Assembly: GCF_004923315.1 (NCBI RefSeq)
Contig: NZ_CP039650.1
Location: forward strand, 434,001-498,000
Direction of reading: 5' to 3'
Origin: Azospirillum sp. TSA2s
GTDB taxonomy: Bacteria; Pseudomonadota; Alphaproteobacteria; Azospirillales; Azospirillaceae
Length of the DNA: 64,000 bases
The translations under genes and the position numbers were made by a program. Under the pieces are notes generated by a model. The model was not told the DNA's origin. It saw nothing but the letters and a program-made list of their open reading frames with translations, and searched no databases. Shown piece by piece: positions 20,055-30,644 of the stretch (its first letter is position 1; every line of letters starts with the position of its first letter).

Positions 20055-20948
20055 ATGAACGCCATCGTCACGCTGATCGCCCCCCGTACCGCCACGCTCG
20101 ACGAGGCCGTCGTCCAGACCGCCAAGGCGGCGCTGGTGGGCTTGGGCGCCGATGCCGGCGCGCCGGACTGGCTGGCTCCCGGCACCGCCTGCGACCTGCC
20201 CTTCGGCAATCTGGCGCCGGAGCAGGCGGAAGCGGCGATCCGCCATGCCCTGAACGGCGCCACGCTGGACATCGTCGCCCAGCCGGCGGCGACCCGGCGC
20301 AAGCGGCTGCTGGTCGCCGACATGGAATCGACGATCATCGAGCAGGAGATGCTGGACGAGCTGGGCGACTATGTCGGGCTGAAGGACCACATCGCCGCCA
20401 TCACCGCCCGTGCCATGAACGGCGAGATCGACTTCAAGGATGCGGTGCGCGAGCGGGTCGCCCTGCTGAAGGGCCTGAAGGAGACGGTGATCGACGAGGT
20501 GTGGCAGCGCGCCACCCTGATGCCGGGCGCCGCCCAGCTGGTCGGCACCATGCGCGCCAACGGCGCCGCCTGCGTCCTGGTGTCGGGCGGCTTCCGCTGC
20601 TTCACCGGCCGGGTGCGCAGCTGGATCGGCTTCGACGACGACCGCGGCAACGAGCTGGAAGTGATCGACGGCGTGATGACCGGCAAGGTGATCGAGCCGA
20701 TCCTGGACAAGGACAGCAAGCTGCAGGCGCTGATGGCCTATGCCGGCGAGCACCGCGTGCCGATGGCGGAGACCATGGCCGTCGGCGACGGTGCCAACGA
20801 TTTGCCGATGCTGCTGGCCGCCGGTCTGGGCGTCGCGTTCCATGCCAAGGCAGTGGTCGCCGCCGAAGCCCGCGCCCGTGTCGACCACGGCGACCTGACC
20901 GCCCTGCTCTACGCCCAGGGCTACCGGGCGACGGAGTTCGTGGGGTAA
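20055..20948 (+). CDS. serB: Phosphoserine phosphatase
   Basis: SerB removes phosphate from L-phosphoserine in the last step of serine synthesis. The 297-residue HAD protein has motif I DMESTIIEQEMLDELG near residues 95-110 (nucleophile D in DMEST), motif II VSGGF near 176-180, and motif III VGDGANDLPML near 243-253. The N-terminal 80 residues form the ACT-like region usual in this group. All catalytic positions look intact. Confidence 0.95.
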   Translation: MNAIVTLIAPRTATLDEAVVQTAKAALVGLGADAGAPDWLAPGTACDLPFGNLAPEQAEAAIRHALNGATLDIVAQPAATRRKRLLVADMESTIIEQEMLDELGDYVGLKDHIAAITARAMNGEIDFKDAVRERVALLKGLKETVIDEVWQRATLMPGAAQLVGTMRANGAACVLVSGGFRCFTGRVRSWIGFDDDRGNELEVIDGVMTGKVIEPILDKDSKLQALMAYAGEHRVPMAETMAVGDGANDLPMLLAAGLGVAFHAKAVVAAEARARVDHGDLTALLYAQGYRATEFVG

Positions 20949-20969
20949 GGAAGGGTTCGCCTTTGCCCC

Positions 20970-21380
20970 TCACGCCCACACGCCGCGGACATAGGGTGTC
21001 AGCTGCGTGTCCGTCAGGATGATGTGGCGGACCAGCCAGTCGGCGGTGAATTTATAGAGCTTCTCGGCGTTCTCGTGGGTGGGTTCGTTGGAGAACTGGT
21101 TCGACAGCTCGCTGACCTTCTGGACAGCGGCGCGGTGCATGGCGACATGCTCGTCGAATTTCGGGTAATGCACGATCTGCATGATCCGCTCTTCGCGGGC
21201 GAAATGCTCCTTGGTGTATTCCAGAAGCTTGATCAGGATCTTGGCAACGCGAACCGGCTGGAACCGCGGGGCGGCCAGCGCGGCGTCGAGTTCGTTCAGA
21301 TACTCGATCAGGTGTTTGTGATCGTCGTCGATGGCCGGCTGCCCGACGCTCAACTGCCGTCGCCATGTGATGGCGCCCAT
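20970..21380 (-). CDS. Bacteriohemerythrin (single-domain hemerythrin)
   Basis: The 136-residue protein matches a single oxygen-binding hemerythrin. All seven di-iron ligands can be assigned in order: H21, H59 and E63 (HFARE), H78 and H82 (HVAMH), H119 and D124. It may buffer or sense oxygen, which fits a microaerophilic lifestyle, but that is inference. It is convergent with serB, 21 bp away. The start at 21380 gives the classic WRRQLSVGQPAIDDDHKHL beginning. Confidence 0.92.
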   Translation of the reverse strand: MGAITWRRQLSVGQPAIDDDHKHLIEYLNELDAALAAPRFQPVRVAKILIKLLEYTKEHFAREERIMQIVHYPKFDEHVAMHRAAVQKVSELSNQFSNEPTHENAEKLYKFTADWLVRHIILTDTQLTPYVRGVWA

Positions 21381-21566
21381 GACCTTGCGGCCTCCCCCCT
21401 TAACCGGCACCCCGTTGGGGAGGATTATGAATGGTGTTACCACCGCACCCAAACAGCCGCCGGCGTCACACGGCAATTTGACGCACCCGCATGACGCGAA
21501 CCGGAACGGAGCGGGGCGGACGCGTCGCCGCACCCGCCCCGTTCTACAGACTTACGTTGATAAATC

Positions 21567-22352
21567 TCAGCCGACGATCGAGTACCCGCAGTCGACATAG
21601 GTGGTGTCGCCGGTGATGCCCTTGGCGCCGTCGGTGGCGAGGAAGGCGGTGGTGTATCCGACCTCCTCGATGGTCACCAGACGGCCTTCGGGCGCGCGCT
21701 CGGCGGCCTTGTTCATCAGCTCGTCGAAATGGGCGATGCCGGAGGCGGCGCGGGTCTTGATCGGGCCGGGCGAGATGGCGTGGACGCGAATGCCCTTCGG
21801 ACCGAGTTCCGCCGCCAGATAGCGCACGCTGGCCTCCAGCGCCGCCTTGACGGGGCCCATGACGCCGTAATTGTCGATGACGCGGTTGGCGCCGAAATAG
21901 GACATTGTGAACAGCGACCCGCCGTCCTTCATCAGCGGCTCGGCATAGCGGGCCATGCGGATGAAGGAGTGGCAGGAGACGTCCATCGCCTGCTGGAAGC
22001 CCTCGCGCGAGCAATCGACGACACGGCCGTGCAGGTCCTCCTTCGGCGCGAAGGCGATGCTGTGCAGCGCGAAGTCCAGCTTGCCCCACTTCTCGCCGAT
22101 CTTGTCGAACAGGGCCTTCAGCTGGCCTTCGCCGGTGACGTCCACCGGTTCGAAGATCTCGGCCTCCAGCTGCTGGGCCAGCGGCTCGACGAACTTCTTG
22201 GCCTTGTCGTTCAGATAGCTGACCGCAAGGTCGGCACCCATGGCGCGGAAGGCGCGGGCGCAGCCCCAGGCGATCGACTGGTCGTTGGCAATGCCAAGGA
22301 CGAGCCCCTTCTTGCCTTCGAGCGTGGCGGCGGCGGGAATGATCGTGGTCAT
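21567..22352 (-). CDS. fabI: Enoyl-ACP reductase FabI (NADH)
   Basis: FabI reduces trans-2-enoyl-ACP in the last step of fatty-acid elongation. The 261-residue SDR-like protein has the FabI-type nucleotide site GLVLGIANDQSIAWGCA (about 16-32) and the catalytic Y-x6-K in NYGVMGPVKAALE (about 159-171), not the FabV or FabL pattern. The length is typical. A good promoter lies about 95 bp upstream. Confidence 0.95.
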   Translation of the reverse strand: MTTIIPAAATLEGKKGLVLGIANDQSIAWGCARAFRAMGADLAVSYLNDKAKKFVEPLAQQLEAEIFEPVDVTGEGQLKALFDKIGEKWGKLDFALHSIAFAPKEDLHGRVVDCSREGFQQAMDVSCHSFIRMARYAEPLMKDGGSLFTMSYFGANRVIDNYGVMGPVKAALEASVRYLAAELGPKGIRVHAISPGPIKTRAASGIAHFDELMNKAAERAPEGRLVTIEEVGYTTAFLATDGAKGITGDTTYVDCGYSIVG

Positions 22353-22446
22353 GCGGACTGTCCTGCGGTCGATGGGACGGGAGGAGCGGCCGCAACCCCG
22401 GCCGCCTTTCGCCGGGTGAGATCACGCGGCGCTCCTTGTGCAGTGC

Positions 22447-22475
22447 ACCATAAACCAACCGCCGGAGGTCCGCAA
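22447..22475 (-). promoter_or_regulatory. Candidate fabI promoter
   Basis: On the minus strand TTGCGG (22470-22475) and TATGGT (22447-22452) are separated by 17 bp, about 95 bp before the fabI start. Confidence 0.5.
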
Positions 22476-22536
22476 TGTGCAATGGGCGCGCTCCGCACAT
22501 GCGCCTCAATCATTGCGCAGCATTGCTCGGAGAGCG

Positions 22537-22552
22537 TTCAGTAAAAACTGAA
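22537..22552. promoter_or_regulatory. Inverted repeat upstream of the fabI promoter
   Basis: TTCAGT (22537-22542) and ACTGAA (22547-22552) form a perfect 6-bp inverted repeat with an AAAA spacer in an AT-rich patch, about 60 bp upstream of the proposed fabI -35. It could be an operator; the binding protein is unknown. Confidence 0.35.
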
Positions 22553-22587
22553 TTGTTGCCGTTTCAGTCTTTCATTGATCCATATCA

Positions 22588-22622
22588 AAACGGCCTGCCA
22601 GTATGGGACTGGCAGGCCGTTT
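22588..22622 (-). terminator. Intrinsic terminator, probably bidirectional
   Basis: A perfect 14-bp stem (AAACGGCCTGCCAG with its complement) and a 7-nt loop are followed by TTTTGATAT on the minus strand. It lies downstream of the DUF2892-like gene, whose transcripts it should end. Confidence 0.85.
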
Positions 22623-22672
22623 CTTGATGACATTTCCGTTATGGCGTCACGCCGCTTGTGCGGTCCGCCTCC

Positions 22673-23113
22673 TTAACGGGCAACACCCGGCGTAAAAGAC
22701 GGCGGATCGCTGGCCGGGAAGGATTCCTGCGAGGCCTCGTCGACGATCTCCTCCTCGCACGCCTCCTCATAGATGTCGCCGGGATGGCGGGAGTAGCGAT
22801 TGACGCCCTGGTTCACATCCTGTGCCGGAATCGCCGCCCGGTCGTTGTGCGACCAGTCGGCCAGCATCGCCTTGCCGGGGCAATAGCCGGTCAGACCGCG
22901 CGCCACGAGAGCGCCGCCGGCAAGCGCCATCGCGGCGCCGGTCCAGTTGGGCCGGCGCAGGCCCAGGACCGCCAGCAGCACGCCGCCGGCCAGCGACGCC
23001 AGCCGCTCGGTATGCCCGACATTGATGCTGTAACCGCCGCTGGGTCCGTGAATGCGGTCGTTGAGGCCGCGCAGGTTGCGCTGGGCCGTTTCGGTGATGG
23101 AAGAGAGTTCCAT
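22673..23113 (-). CDS. DUF2892 (YgaP-like transmembrane) family protein
   Basis: The 146-residue protein has a short hydrophobic hairpin (LASLAGGVLLAVLGL about 38-52 and GAAMALAGGALVARGLTGYCPG about 58-79) resembling the DUF2892/YgaP transmembrane module. A hydrophilic acidic tail follows (ASQESFPASDPPSF). The start ATG at 23113 has AGGAGG 6 bp upstream. The function is unknown. It may be co-transcribed with the PRC-barrel gene 60 bp upstream. Confidence 0.7.
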   Translation of the reverse strand: MELSSITETAQRNLRGLNDRIHGPSGGYSINVGHTERLASLAGGVLLAVLGLRRPNWTGAAMALAGGALVARGLTGYCPGKAMLADWSHNDRAAIPAQDVNQGVNRYSRHPGDIYEEACEEEIVDEASQESFPASDPPSFTPGVAR

Positions 23114-23173
23114 GTCGGTCCTCCTGAATGCGGGTCCCGGTCGGGGATCGTCCGCCATCGGATCGTTATCGCG

Positions 23174-24064
23174 TCACTGTTGGGAAACCGGCGGCTGGGG
23201 GGTGCCGTTCCCGGACGTCGTCCCGGAAGCAGACCCCGGCGCCGATTGCGAAGTGCCGCCCTGACTGCTTCCCTGCTGGCCACTGGAACCGGCGGCGCCG
23301 CGCGCCTGCTGCAGTTCACGGTTCAGCCGCGCCACCTCCTGCGACAGGCGCTGCACCTCCTGGCGCAGCGGCGCAGCAGAGGCATCGCCGCCGCCCGCCG
23401 AGCCGGCGATGGCGGCCAGCGTCGCCGAATCCCGCATCCAATAGGGCGCCACGCCGTAGTAGGTGTGGACCGCCATCGCCCATTGGCGGTCGTTCATGTT
23501 CGGCCGGTTCTTCTCGTCGAAGCGCGGGGCGTTGGTCAGCTTGTCCTTCGGCACGTTCAGGACATAGCCGTCGCCGGACGGGGAGAACAGCGCCCAAGGC
23601 ACCGGGAAGTGGCTGTCGCCGATGCCGAGGAAGCCGCCCAGCTCGACCACCGCATAGGCGACCCGGCCGCTGGCGGGATCGATGATCAGTTCGGACACGC
23701 TGCCGAGATCCTTGCCGTCCGGGCTGCGCAGCTTGGCGTCCTCAAGCTCGTCGGCGGCGACGGCACGCGGATGGGCGATGGAGTCCTGCAGGGCCGCCGC
23801 CTCGCCCAGAATGGCTTGGCAGGCGGGCGCATTGCCTTTCTGCGCGGCGGCCTGCGCCGCCTGCTGCAGGGCGCGAAGCTGTGCGGTTTCCTGCTGGGTC
23901 ACCGGAGCGGGGGTACCGGGGCCGGCAGCCTCAAGAGCCGCCGCCTGCTGTCCCAGCCGGTCGAGCCCGGCCGCGCAGTCGTCGGCCGCCAGCGCGGGCG
24001 CGGCGAAGGACAGGGTTCCCAGCGCGGCCAGCAGCAGGGCCGTTGCAGGGGTGGGGCGCGTCAT
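23174..24064 (-). CDS. Exported PRC-barrel domain protein
   Basis: The 296-residue protein starts with a signal peptide (hydrophobic TALLLAALGTLSFAAPALA, cleavage near residue 26). A helical Ala/Gln-rich region follows (about 45-90), then a PRC-barrel-like domain (KDLGSVSELIIDPASGRVAYAVVELGGFLGIG, about 116-147), a short coiled coil (about 232-262) and a Ser/Gly/Gln-rich tail. PRC barrels occur in ribosome maturation and in stress-related envelope proteins; here export suggests an envelope role. The start at 24064 gives the best signal peptide. Confidence 0.72.
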   Translation of the reverse strand: MTRPTPATALLLAALGTLSFAAPALAADDCAAGLDRLGQQAAALEAAGPGTPAPVTQQETAQLRALQQAAQAAAQKGNAPACQAILGEAAALQDSIAHPRAVAADELEDAKLRSPDGKDLGSVSELIIDPASGRVAYAVVELGGFLGIGDSHFPVPWALFSPSGDGYVLNVPKDKLTNAPRFDEKNRPNMNDRQWAMAVHTYYGVAPYWMRDSATLAAIAGSAGGGDASAAPLRQEVQRLSQEVARLNRELQQARGAAGSSGQQGSSQGGTSQSAPGSASGTTSGNGTPQPPVSQQ

Positions 24065-24175
24065 TAGGGCATCCTCCGGCTTGAATCGTCTCATGCTGCA
24101 TGAACAGCATGGTCAAGCCGGAGGTTCCATCAGCCAGAGATTCCCTGGCGCCGATCTTCCCCCAGTTGTGAAAGG

Positions 24176-24816
<641 letters not shown>

Positions 24817-24820
<4 letters not shown>

Positions 24821-25560
24821 GAGCGGAACAGCCTCGTATATTGGGTTTCGTGGATCATCGAGGTCCAGTCGACGGCCATCGCCCGGCCGCCGAGATCGTC
24901 CAACGGGGCGGCCAGCGCCGCCTCCGCCGCGCCATGCGTGATGGGGTCGAGGGCGGCCAGCGCGCGCTGTCCGTCGGTCTGGCCCAGCGGCACCAAGCGA
25001 ACGCCGGCCGACACCAGATTGGCGGCGAAGGCGTGCAGGTAGGCGGTCAGCGCCGGCCCTTCCGCCACACCGATCAGCGCCGACACCAGCGCCACCGCCA
25101 CCGCATAAGCGACCGGCCGGCCGGTGGCGGCGATCACCGAATCCCAGCGCGGCAGGTCATCGAGCGGCCAAGCAGCGCGGATCGCCAGCAGGAAAGCCTG
25201 CCCCTGCGCCCGCGATTCGAGCGCGGTCTCGGCGGACGCGCGCAGGATGTCGGCCCGCTCCACCGCCCAGGCGAATCCGGTCTCGTCCCCCGCCAGCACG
25301 GCACGGTGGGCGGCGGCGAACAGCATGCCGTCGGTGCGCCCGGCGCCATGGCGCAGGATGCCGTCGAGCCAGACGATCATCGTCGCCCGGTCCCGCACCA
25401 GCCCCTGCTCCACCGCCGCCTCGATCCCATGGCTGTAGGAGAAGCCGCCGACGGGAAAGCTGGGCGACAGCCACGCCAGCAGGCGCGTCAGGGCGTGGGT
25501 GGAGACGCTATCCTGTCCCCTCTCCCCCCCGGGGAGAGGGTTAGGGTGAGGGGGATGCAC
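24817..25560 (-). CDS. ureF: Urease accessory protein UreF (N-terminus altered by repeat sequence)
   Basis: UreF acts with UreD and UreG as a fidelity factor for nickel insertion into urease. The core is typical: [32 protein letters not shown], and the C-terminal [15 protein letters not shown]. The start is a problem. No ATG, GTG or TTG lies just before the conserved [11 protein letters not shown]; the frame instead runs back into a palindromic repeat (25513-25556) and encodes [14 protein letters not shown]. The nearest in-frame start is the GTG at 25558-25560 (247 residues), with a weak RBS; an ATG at 25594-25596 is another option. The repeat therefore appears to have replaced or extended the native N-terminus. 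Confidence 0.85.
25513..25556. repeat. Short palindromic GC repeat at the ureF 5' end
   Basis: CCCTCTCCCCCCGGGGAGAGGG followed by TTAGGGTGAGGGGG is a copy of the dispersed repeat also seen at 27040, 32457, 36731 and 58659. It is read through in frame as part of ureF. Confidence 0.75.
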
Positions 25561-25589
25561 TTCGAGGATCTCTTCGGCTGCGCCGAACC

Positions 25590-25688
25590 CCCTCATCCCA
25601 ACCTTCTCCCCGCTTTCGGCGGACCAAAGGTCCGCCTGCCGCGTCAGCGCAAACGAAGTTTGCGCGTGAGCAGGGGGGAGAAGGGGCT
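25590..25688. repeat. Dispersed palindromic repeat, copy between ureE and ureF
   Basis: The outer arms are CCCCTCATCCCAACCTTCTCCCC and GGGGAGAAGGGG. Inside are a GGACC-AAA-GGTCC hairpin, the 18-nt core TCCGCCTGCCGCGTCAGC (25631-25648), and a second hairpin CGCAAAC-GAA-GTTTGCG. The same layout with changed arm bases occurs at 36731-36837 and 58659-58822. It fills almost the whole gap after ureE. Confidence 0.8.
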
Positions 25689-25690
25689 TA

Positions 25691-26173
25691 TCAGTGCGAA
25701 TGCCCATGCCCGCCGCCATGCGAATGCCCACCATAGGCGCCGCCTTCCGGCATGAAGGGGGCGATCACATCGCGCACCTCCGCCCCCAGCCCGCGCAGCA
25801 TGTCCTCGATCACATGATCGCGGCGCAGGCGGATGGTGTCGCCGACGATCTGCACCGGCAGGTGACGGTTGCCGAGATGCCATGCGACCCGCGCGAAGGC
25901 CTCGACCGGGCCGGGCACGCGGACCTCCATCAGCTCCTCAGAGGCGGCGACCACGCGCAGGAAGCTGCCGTCGATCAACTCCAGCCCGTCGCCGTCGTCC
26001 AGCGCCACCGCCCGCGGCAGGTCGAGCAGGAAGGCGCCGCCGGCATCGTCGGTCATCGCCATGCGGCGGCGGAAACGGTCATCGAAGGCGAGCGTCACGG
26101 TGCCGGCCGCCTGCTCGACCGGCCAATGGCCGCGGGCGTGGACTCGGGTGGCGCGGCGGGTGGGATCGGTCAT
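25691..26173 (-). CDS. ureE: Urease accessory nickel-binding protein UreE
   Basis: UreE is a homodimeric nickel chaperone that passes metal to UreG. The 160-residue protein has the N-terminal peptide-binding domain and the metal-binding domain (conserved VAWHLGNRHLPVQIVGDTIRLRRDHVIEDML, about 96-126), and ends in a His-rich tail (GGHSHGGGHGHSH) expected to bind nickel. Its ATG overlaps the murI stop by one base (TGATG at 26171-26175), so it is probably translated by coupling to murI. Confidence 0.95.
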   Translation of the reverse strand: MTDPTRRATRVHARGHWPVEQAAGTVTLAFDDRFRRRMAMTDDAGGAFLLDLPRAVALDDGDGLELIDGSFLRVVAASEELMEVRVPGPVEAFARVAWHLGNRHLPVQIVGDTIRLRRDHVIEDMLRGLGAEVRDVIAPFMPEGGAYGGHSHGGGHGHSH

Positions 26174-27033
26174 CAGCGAAGCCGTTCGAAGGGGGTCGGG
26201 TGGCCGAAGAAGCGGCCGGCCAGATCGCTGACCAGCGCCGCGTCCCCGGTGGTGAAGAAGCGCAGGCCCCGTTCGGCAGGATCCGGCCGGTATTCGGGGT
26301 GACGGTCGAGATACTGCTCCAGCGAGCGGGCGGTCAGCGTCGGCTGGCACAGCACCTCCACCCCCGGCGGCAGCGCACGGGCGAACAGGTGGCGCACCAG
26401 CGGGTAATGGGTGCAGCCCAGCACCACGGTGTCCAGCGGCTGGCTGCCCATCTTGTCCAGCAGCACGCGGACATAGCCGGCGACCGCCGGTTCAATCTCG
26501 TCATCCGACGCGCCGCGCTCGATCAGCGGCACGAGGTCGGGACAGGCCTGCTGCACGACGCGGACCGAAGGCGCCCGCTTGCCGATCTCCCGCGGGAAGG
26601 AGCCGGAATTGACCGTGGCCGCGGTGGCGAAAATGCCGACGCTGCGCGGTTCGGCGAGATGGTCGGGCGGAACGGTGTCGATCATCCACGGCACGCGGGT
26701 GATCGCCTCCACCATCGGCACCAGCACCCCCAGCACGTTGCGGCCGGGATGAGCCGACGGCAGCCATTCCTGCTGCAAACGGCGCAGCGCCACCGCGGCT
26801 GCGGTGTTGCAGGCGATGACGACCAGCCGGCAGCCCTGGGCGAACAGCCGATCCATCCCGGCGATGGTCAGCCGATAGATGTCGTCCTCGCTGCGCGGGC
26901 CGTAGGGAGCGGCGGCATGGTCGCCGAGATAGACGAAGGGCCGGTCGGGTGCCGCATCCACCAGGGCGCGCAGCACCGTCAATCCGCCATGTCCTGAGTC
27001 GAATACACCGATCAACTGTTTGAGCCTTCGCAA
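26173..27033 (-). CDS. murI: Glutamate racemase, embedded in the urease operon
   Basis: MurI interconverts L- and D-glutamate for peptidoglycan. The 286-residue protein has both catalytic cysteines: ACNTA (about residues 74-78) and GCTHYP (about 208-213), plus the N-terminal GVFDSGHGG (9-17). No ATG is in frame before IGVFDSG. The likely start is the TTG at 27031-27033, whose Shine-Dalgarno-like GAGAGGG is supplied by the repeat directly upstream (27040-27183). A second TTG at 27015 is possible. An ATG 4 bp upstream is in the wrong frame. It is co-directional with ureC and overlaps ureE by one base. Confidence 0.9.
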   Translation of the reverse strand: MRRLKQLIGVFDSGHGGLTVLRALVDAAPDRPFVYLGDHAAAPYGPRSEDDIYRLTIAGMDRLFAQGCRLVVIACNTAAAVALRRLQQEWLPSAHPGRNVLGVLVPMVEAITRVPWMIDTVPPDHLAEPRSVGIFATAATVNSGSFPREIGKRAPSVRVVQQACPDLVPLIERGASDDEIEPAVAGYVRVLLDKMGSQPLDTVVLGCTHYPLVRHLFARALPPGVEVLCQPTLTARSLEQYLDRHPEYRPDPAERGLRFFTTGDAALVSDLAGRFFGHPTPFERLR

Positions 27034-27039
27034 CCATTA

Positions 27040-27183
27040 CCCTCTCCCGCCCCGGGAGAGGGAGGGACCCGCCGAAGGCGGGAGGGTGAGGGGGGTTCCG
27101 GACATGGATCTAATCCTTGGAACACCCCTCACCCTTCCCAAGCTTCGCTTGGGCCCCTTCCCTCTCCCGGGGCGGGAGAGGGA
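27040..27183. repeat. Pair of inverted palindromic repeats between ureC and murI
   Basis: Two copies of a CCCTCTCCCG...CGGGAGAGGG palindrome (27040-27062 and 27159-27183) flank GGGTGAGGGG and CCCCTCACCC arms, so the whole 144-bp spacer can fold back on itself. A further hairpin CCCAAG-CTTCG-CTTGGG lies at 27137-27153. It separates ureC from murI and reaches to 7 bp from the murI start. Confidence 0.8.
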
Positions 27184-27191
27184 GCGTACCA

Positions 27192-28901
<1,710 letters not shown>

Positions 28902-28928
28902 TGTCGTTCGCCCTTCCCTGTCGGCCCG

Positions 28929-29234
28929 TCAGAGGGCGCCGTTGACCTTGCGGTTGAAGCCGATCACCACCCGGTCGCCGCCATAGGCGACCAGAGTCAC
29001 GCGCCGGGTCTGGCCAGGCTCGAAGCGCACCGCCGTCCCGGCCGGAATGTCGAGCCGGAAGCCGCGCGCCTTCTCGCGGTCGAAGGTCAACGCGCTGTTG
29101 GTCTCGTAAAAGTGGAAGTGCGAGCCGACCTGGATCGGCCGGTCGCCGGCATTGGCGACGTCGAGTTCGACGGTGGCGCGGCCGTCGTTCAGCACGATTT
29201 CGCCGGCCGCCGGGAAGATTTCACCGGGTTTCAT
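28929..29234 (-). CDS. ureB: Urease beta subunit
   Basis: This is the 101-residue structural beta subunit that packs with UreA and UreC into the urease trimer. [19 protein letters not shown] and [40 protein letters not shown] are diagnostic. The start at 29234 lies 14 bp after ureA. Confidence 0.97.
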   Translation of the reverse strand: MKPGEIFPAAGEIVLNDGRATVELDVANAGDRPIQVGSHFHFYETNSALTFDREKARGFRLDIPAGTAVRFEPGQTRRVTLVAYGGDRVVIGFNRKVNGAL

Positions 29235-29248
29235 CGGGCAGTCCCCCC

Positions 29249-29551
29249 TCAACGGATCGGCTGGTGGACGGTGACGAGCTTGGTGCCGTCGGGGAAGGTC
29301 GCCTCGACCTGGATGTCGTGGATCATCTCGGGGATGCCCTCCATCACTTGGTCGCGGGTCAGCACGGTGGCGCCGTCGCGCATCAGCTCGGCCACGGTGC
29401 GGCCGTCGCGCGCTCCTTCCACCACATAGTCGGTGATGAGGGCGACCGCCTCCGGATGGTTCAGCTTGACCCCACGCTCCAGCCGCCGCCGCGCCACCAT
29501 CGCCGCCATCGCGACGAGCAGCTTGTCCTTCTCGCGCCCTGTCAGGTTCAT
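29249..29551 (-). CDS. ureA: Urease gamma subunit
   Basis: This is the 100-residue gamma subunit, with [35 protein letters not shown] at the N-terminus and [10 protein letters not shown] at the C-terminus, as expected. It lies between ureD (124-bp gap) and ureB. Confidence 0.97.
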   Translation of the reverse strand: MNLTGREKDKLLVAMAAMVARRRLERGVKLNHPEAVALITDYVVEGARDGRTVAELMRDGATVLTRDQVMEGIPEMIHDIQVEATFPDGTKLVTVHQPIR

Positions 29552-29675
29552 CGGGGGATTGCCCTTTCGCCACCCTGTTCGTTACCGGCGATTATGCCAC
29601 GCCTAAGCGGCGCGCCAAGTGCGTCGTATGACGTAGAGGGTTGAACCAGTTGACGCGGAAGCCTGGGCTCGGCCG

Positions 29676-30551
29676 TCACACCTCCCACAGCCGCGGCAGG
29701 CGGGTGGGCAGGCCGGCCGCCTCGGCGCGCAGGCCGGACCACAGCGTCGCGTAGGCGCGCCGCACCGCACGGGCATCGCCGCCGAGAATGCGCGCGATCA
29801 GCAGGCCATCCAACGCGGTGGCGCCGATGCGGGCTCCCTCCAGCGGCTCGGCCAGCGCGCGGACGGCGTCGAGATGGGTGCCGGCATCGGGAGCGGCGTG
29901 CAGCAGAGTGGCGCAGGCCGCTGCTCCGCCGAAGCCGGCGGGGTGGGCCAGCGCCTCGGCGATGTCGTCGTCCAGATGCAGGGCGTCGGCCCAGATCAGA
30001 CGGCCGTCGCGGGCGACCTCCCAGGCGTCACGGATCAGGCCACGGGTGACCGTCTCGCCGAAGGCGGCGCGGCCGAAGACCAGCATCTCGCCGGCGATGA
30101 CGCGGCCGTCACCCGCCAGATCGATCCGGGTCAGGCGGCGAAGACGGGAGCCTTCGAAAACGATCGCCTCCTGCGGCATCCATTCCAGCCACGCGCCGTC
30201 CTCCACCGACAGGGCGGTGTCGATGCGGCAGTCGGCGCCGGTTGAGCGATAGACCTTCTCGGCCGCCTGGGTGGTGACCAGCGCCCTGGCACCCGGCCCG
30301 ACCGACAGGGCGATGTCCATGCGGTCACCGCCGACCATTCCGCCGGATGTTGTGGCAAGCACCGCGATGGGAAGGTCGTCGCGGCGCGGCGTCGGCATCA
30401 GCACCCGCAGCGGGTCATGATGGTAGAGAGTCGCCAGTCGGGTCTCGCCGTGGCGATGCTCGAACCGGACGGTCGCCGCGCCATGGACGGCGACCTTCTT
30501 TTCCTCACGCGCCGAGCCTTCCGGCCTGTCGGCCACCGCCACCTGAACCAA
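29676..30551 (-). CDS. ureD: Urease accessory protein UreD
   Basis: UreD scaffolds UreF and UreG on apo-urease during nickel insertion. The 291-residue protein has the family pattern: AVHGAATVRFEHRHGETRLATLYHHDPLRVLMP, VATTSGGMVGGDRMDIALSVGPGARALVTTQAAEKVYRS, and WLEWMPQEAIVFEGSRLRR. No ATG is available at the 5' end; a TTG at 30551 with GGGGAG upstream is the likely start. It is first of the urease genes, 93 bp after a LuxR-type regulator on the same strand. Confidence 0.94.
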   Translation of the reverse strand: MVQVAVADRPEGSAREEKKVAVHGAATVRFEHRHGETRLATLYHHDPLRVLMPTPRRDDLPIAVLATTSGGMVGGDRMDIALSVGPGARALVTTQAAEKVYRSTGADCRIDTALSVEDGAWLEWMPQEAIVFEGSRLRRLTRIDLAGDGRVIAGEMLVFGRAAFGETVTRGLIRDAWEVARDGRLIWADALHLDDDIAEALAHPAGFGGAAACATLLHAAPDAGTHLDAVRALAEPLEGARIGATALDGLLIARILGGDARAVRRAYATLWSGLRAEAAGLPTRLPRLWEV

Positions 30552-30644
30552 GCGCCCGCTCCCCGACTGCCAACTGGACTCTGCGGGCGCCAGTCTGCCG
30601 GAAGCGGAGCCGTTCAGGCAATGCGGACAAACACCCCGCCCCGC

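Larger units (their letters stand above)
22353..22672. other. Intergenic region between fabI and a DUF2892-like gene (320 bp)
   Basis: No gene is seen. It holds the fabI promoter (22447-22475), an inverted repeat TTCAGT-N4-ACTGAA at 22537-22552, and a strong terminator hairpin at 22588-22622. Confidence 0.6.

Noticed and set aside
26501-27037. ATG-initiated frame overlapping the murI start (MVAKAQTVDR...)
   Set aside because: It is out of frame with the conserved MurI motifs and gives no recognisable protein. A frameshift in murI is not needed, since a TTG start gives a full-length enzyme.
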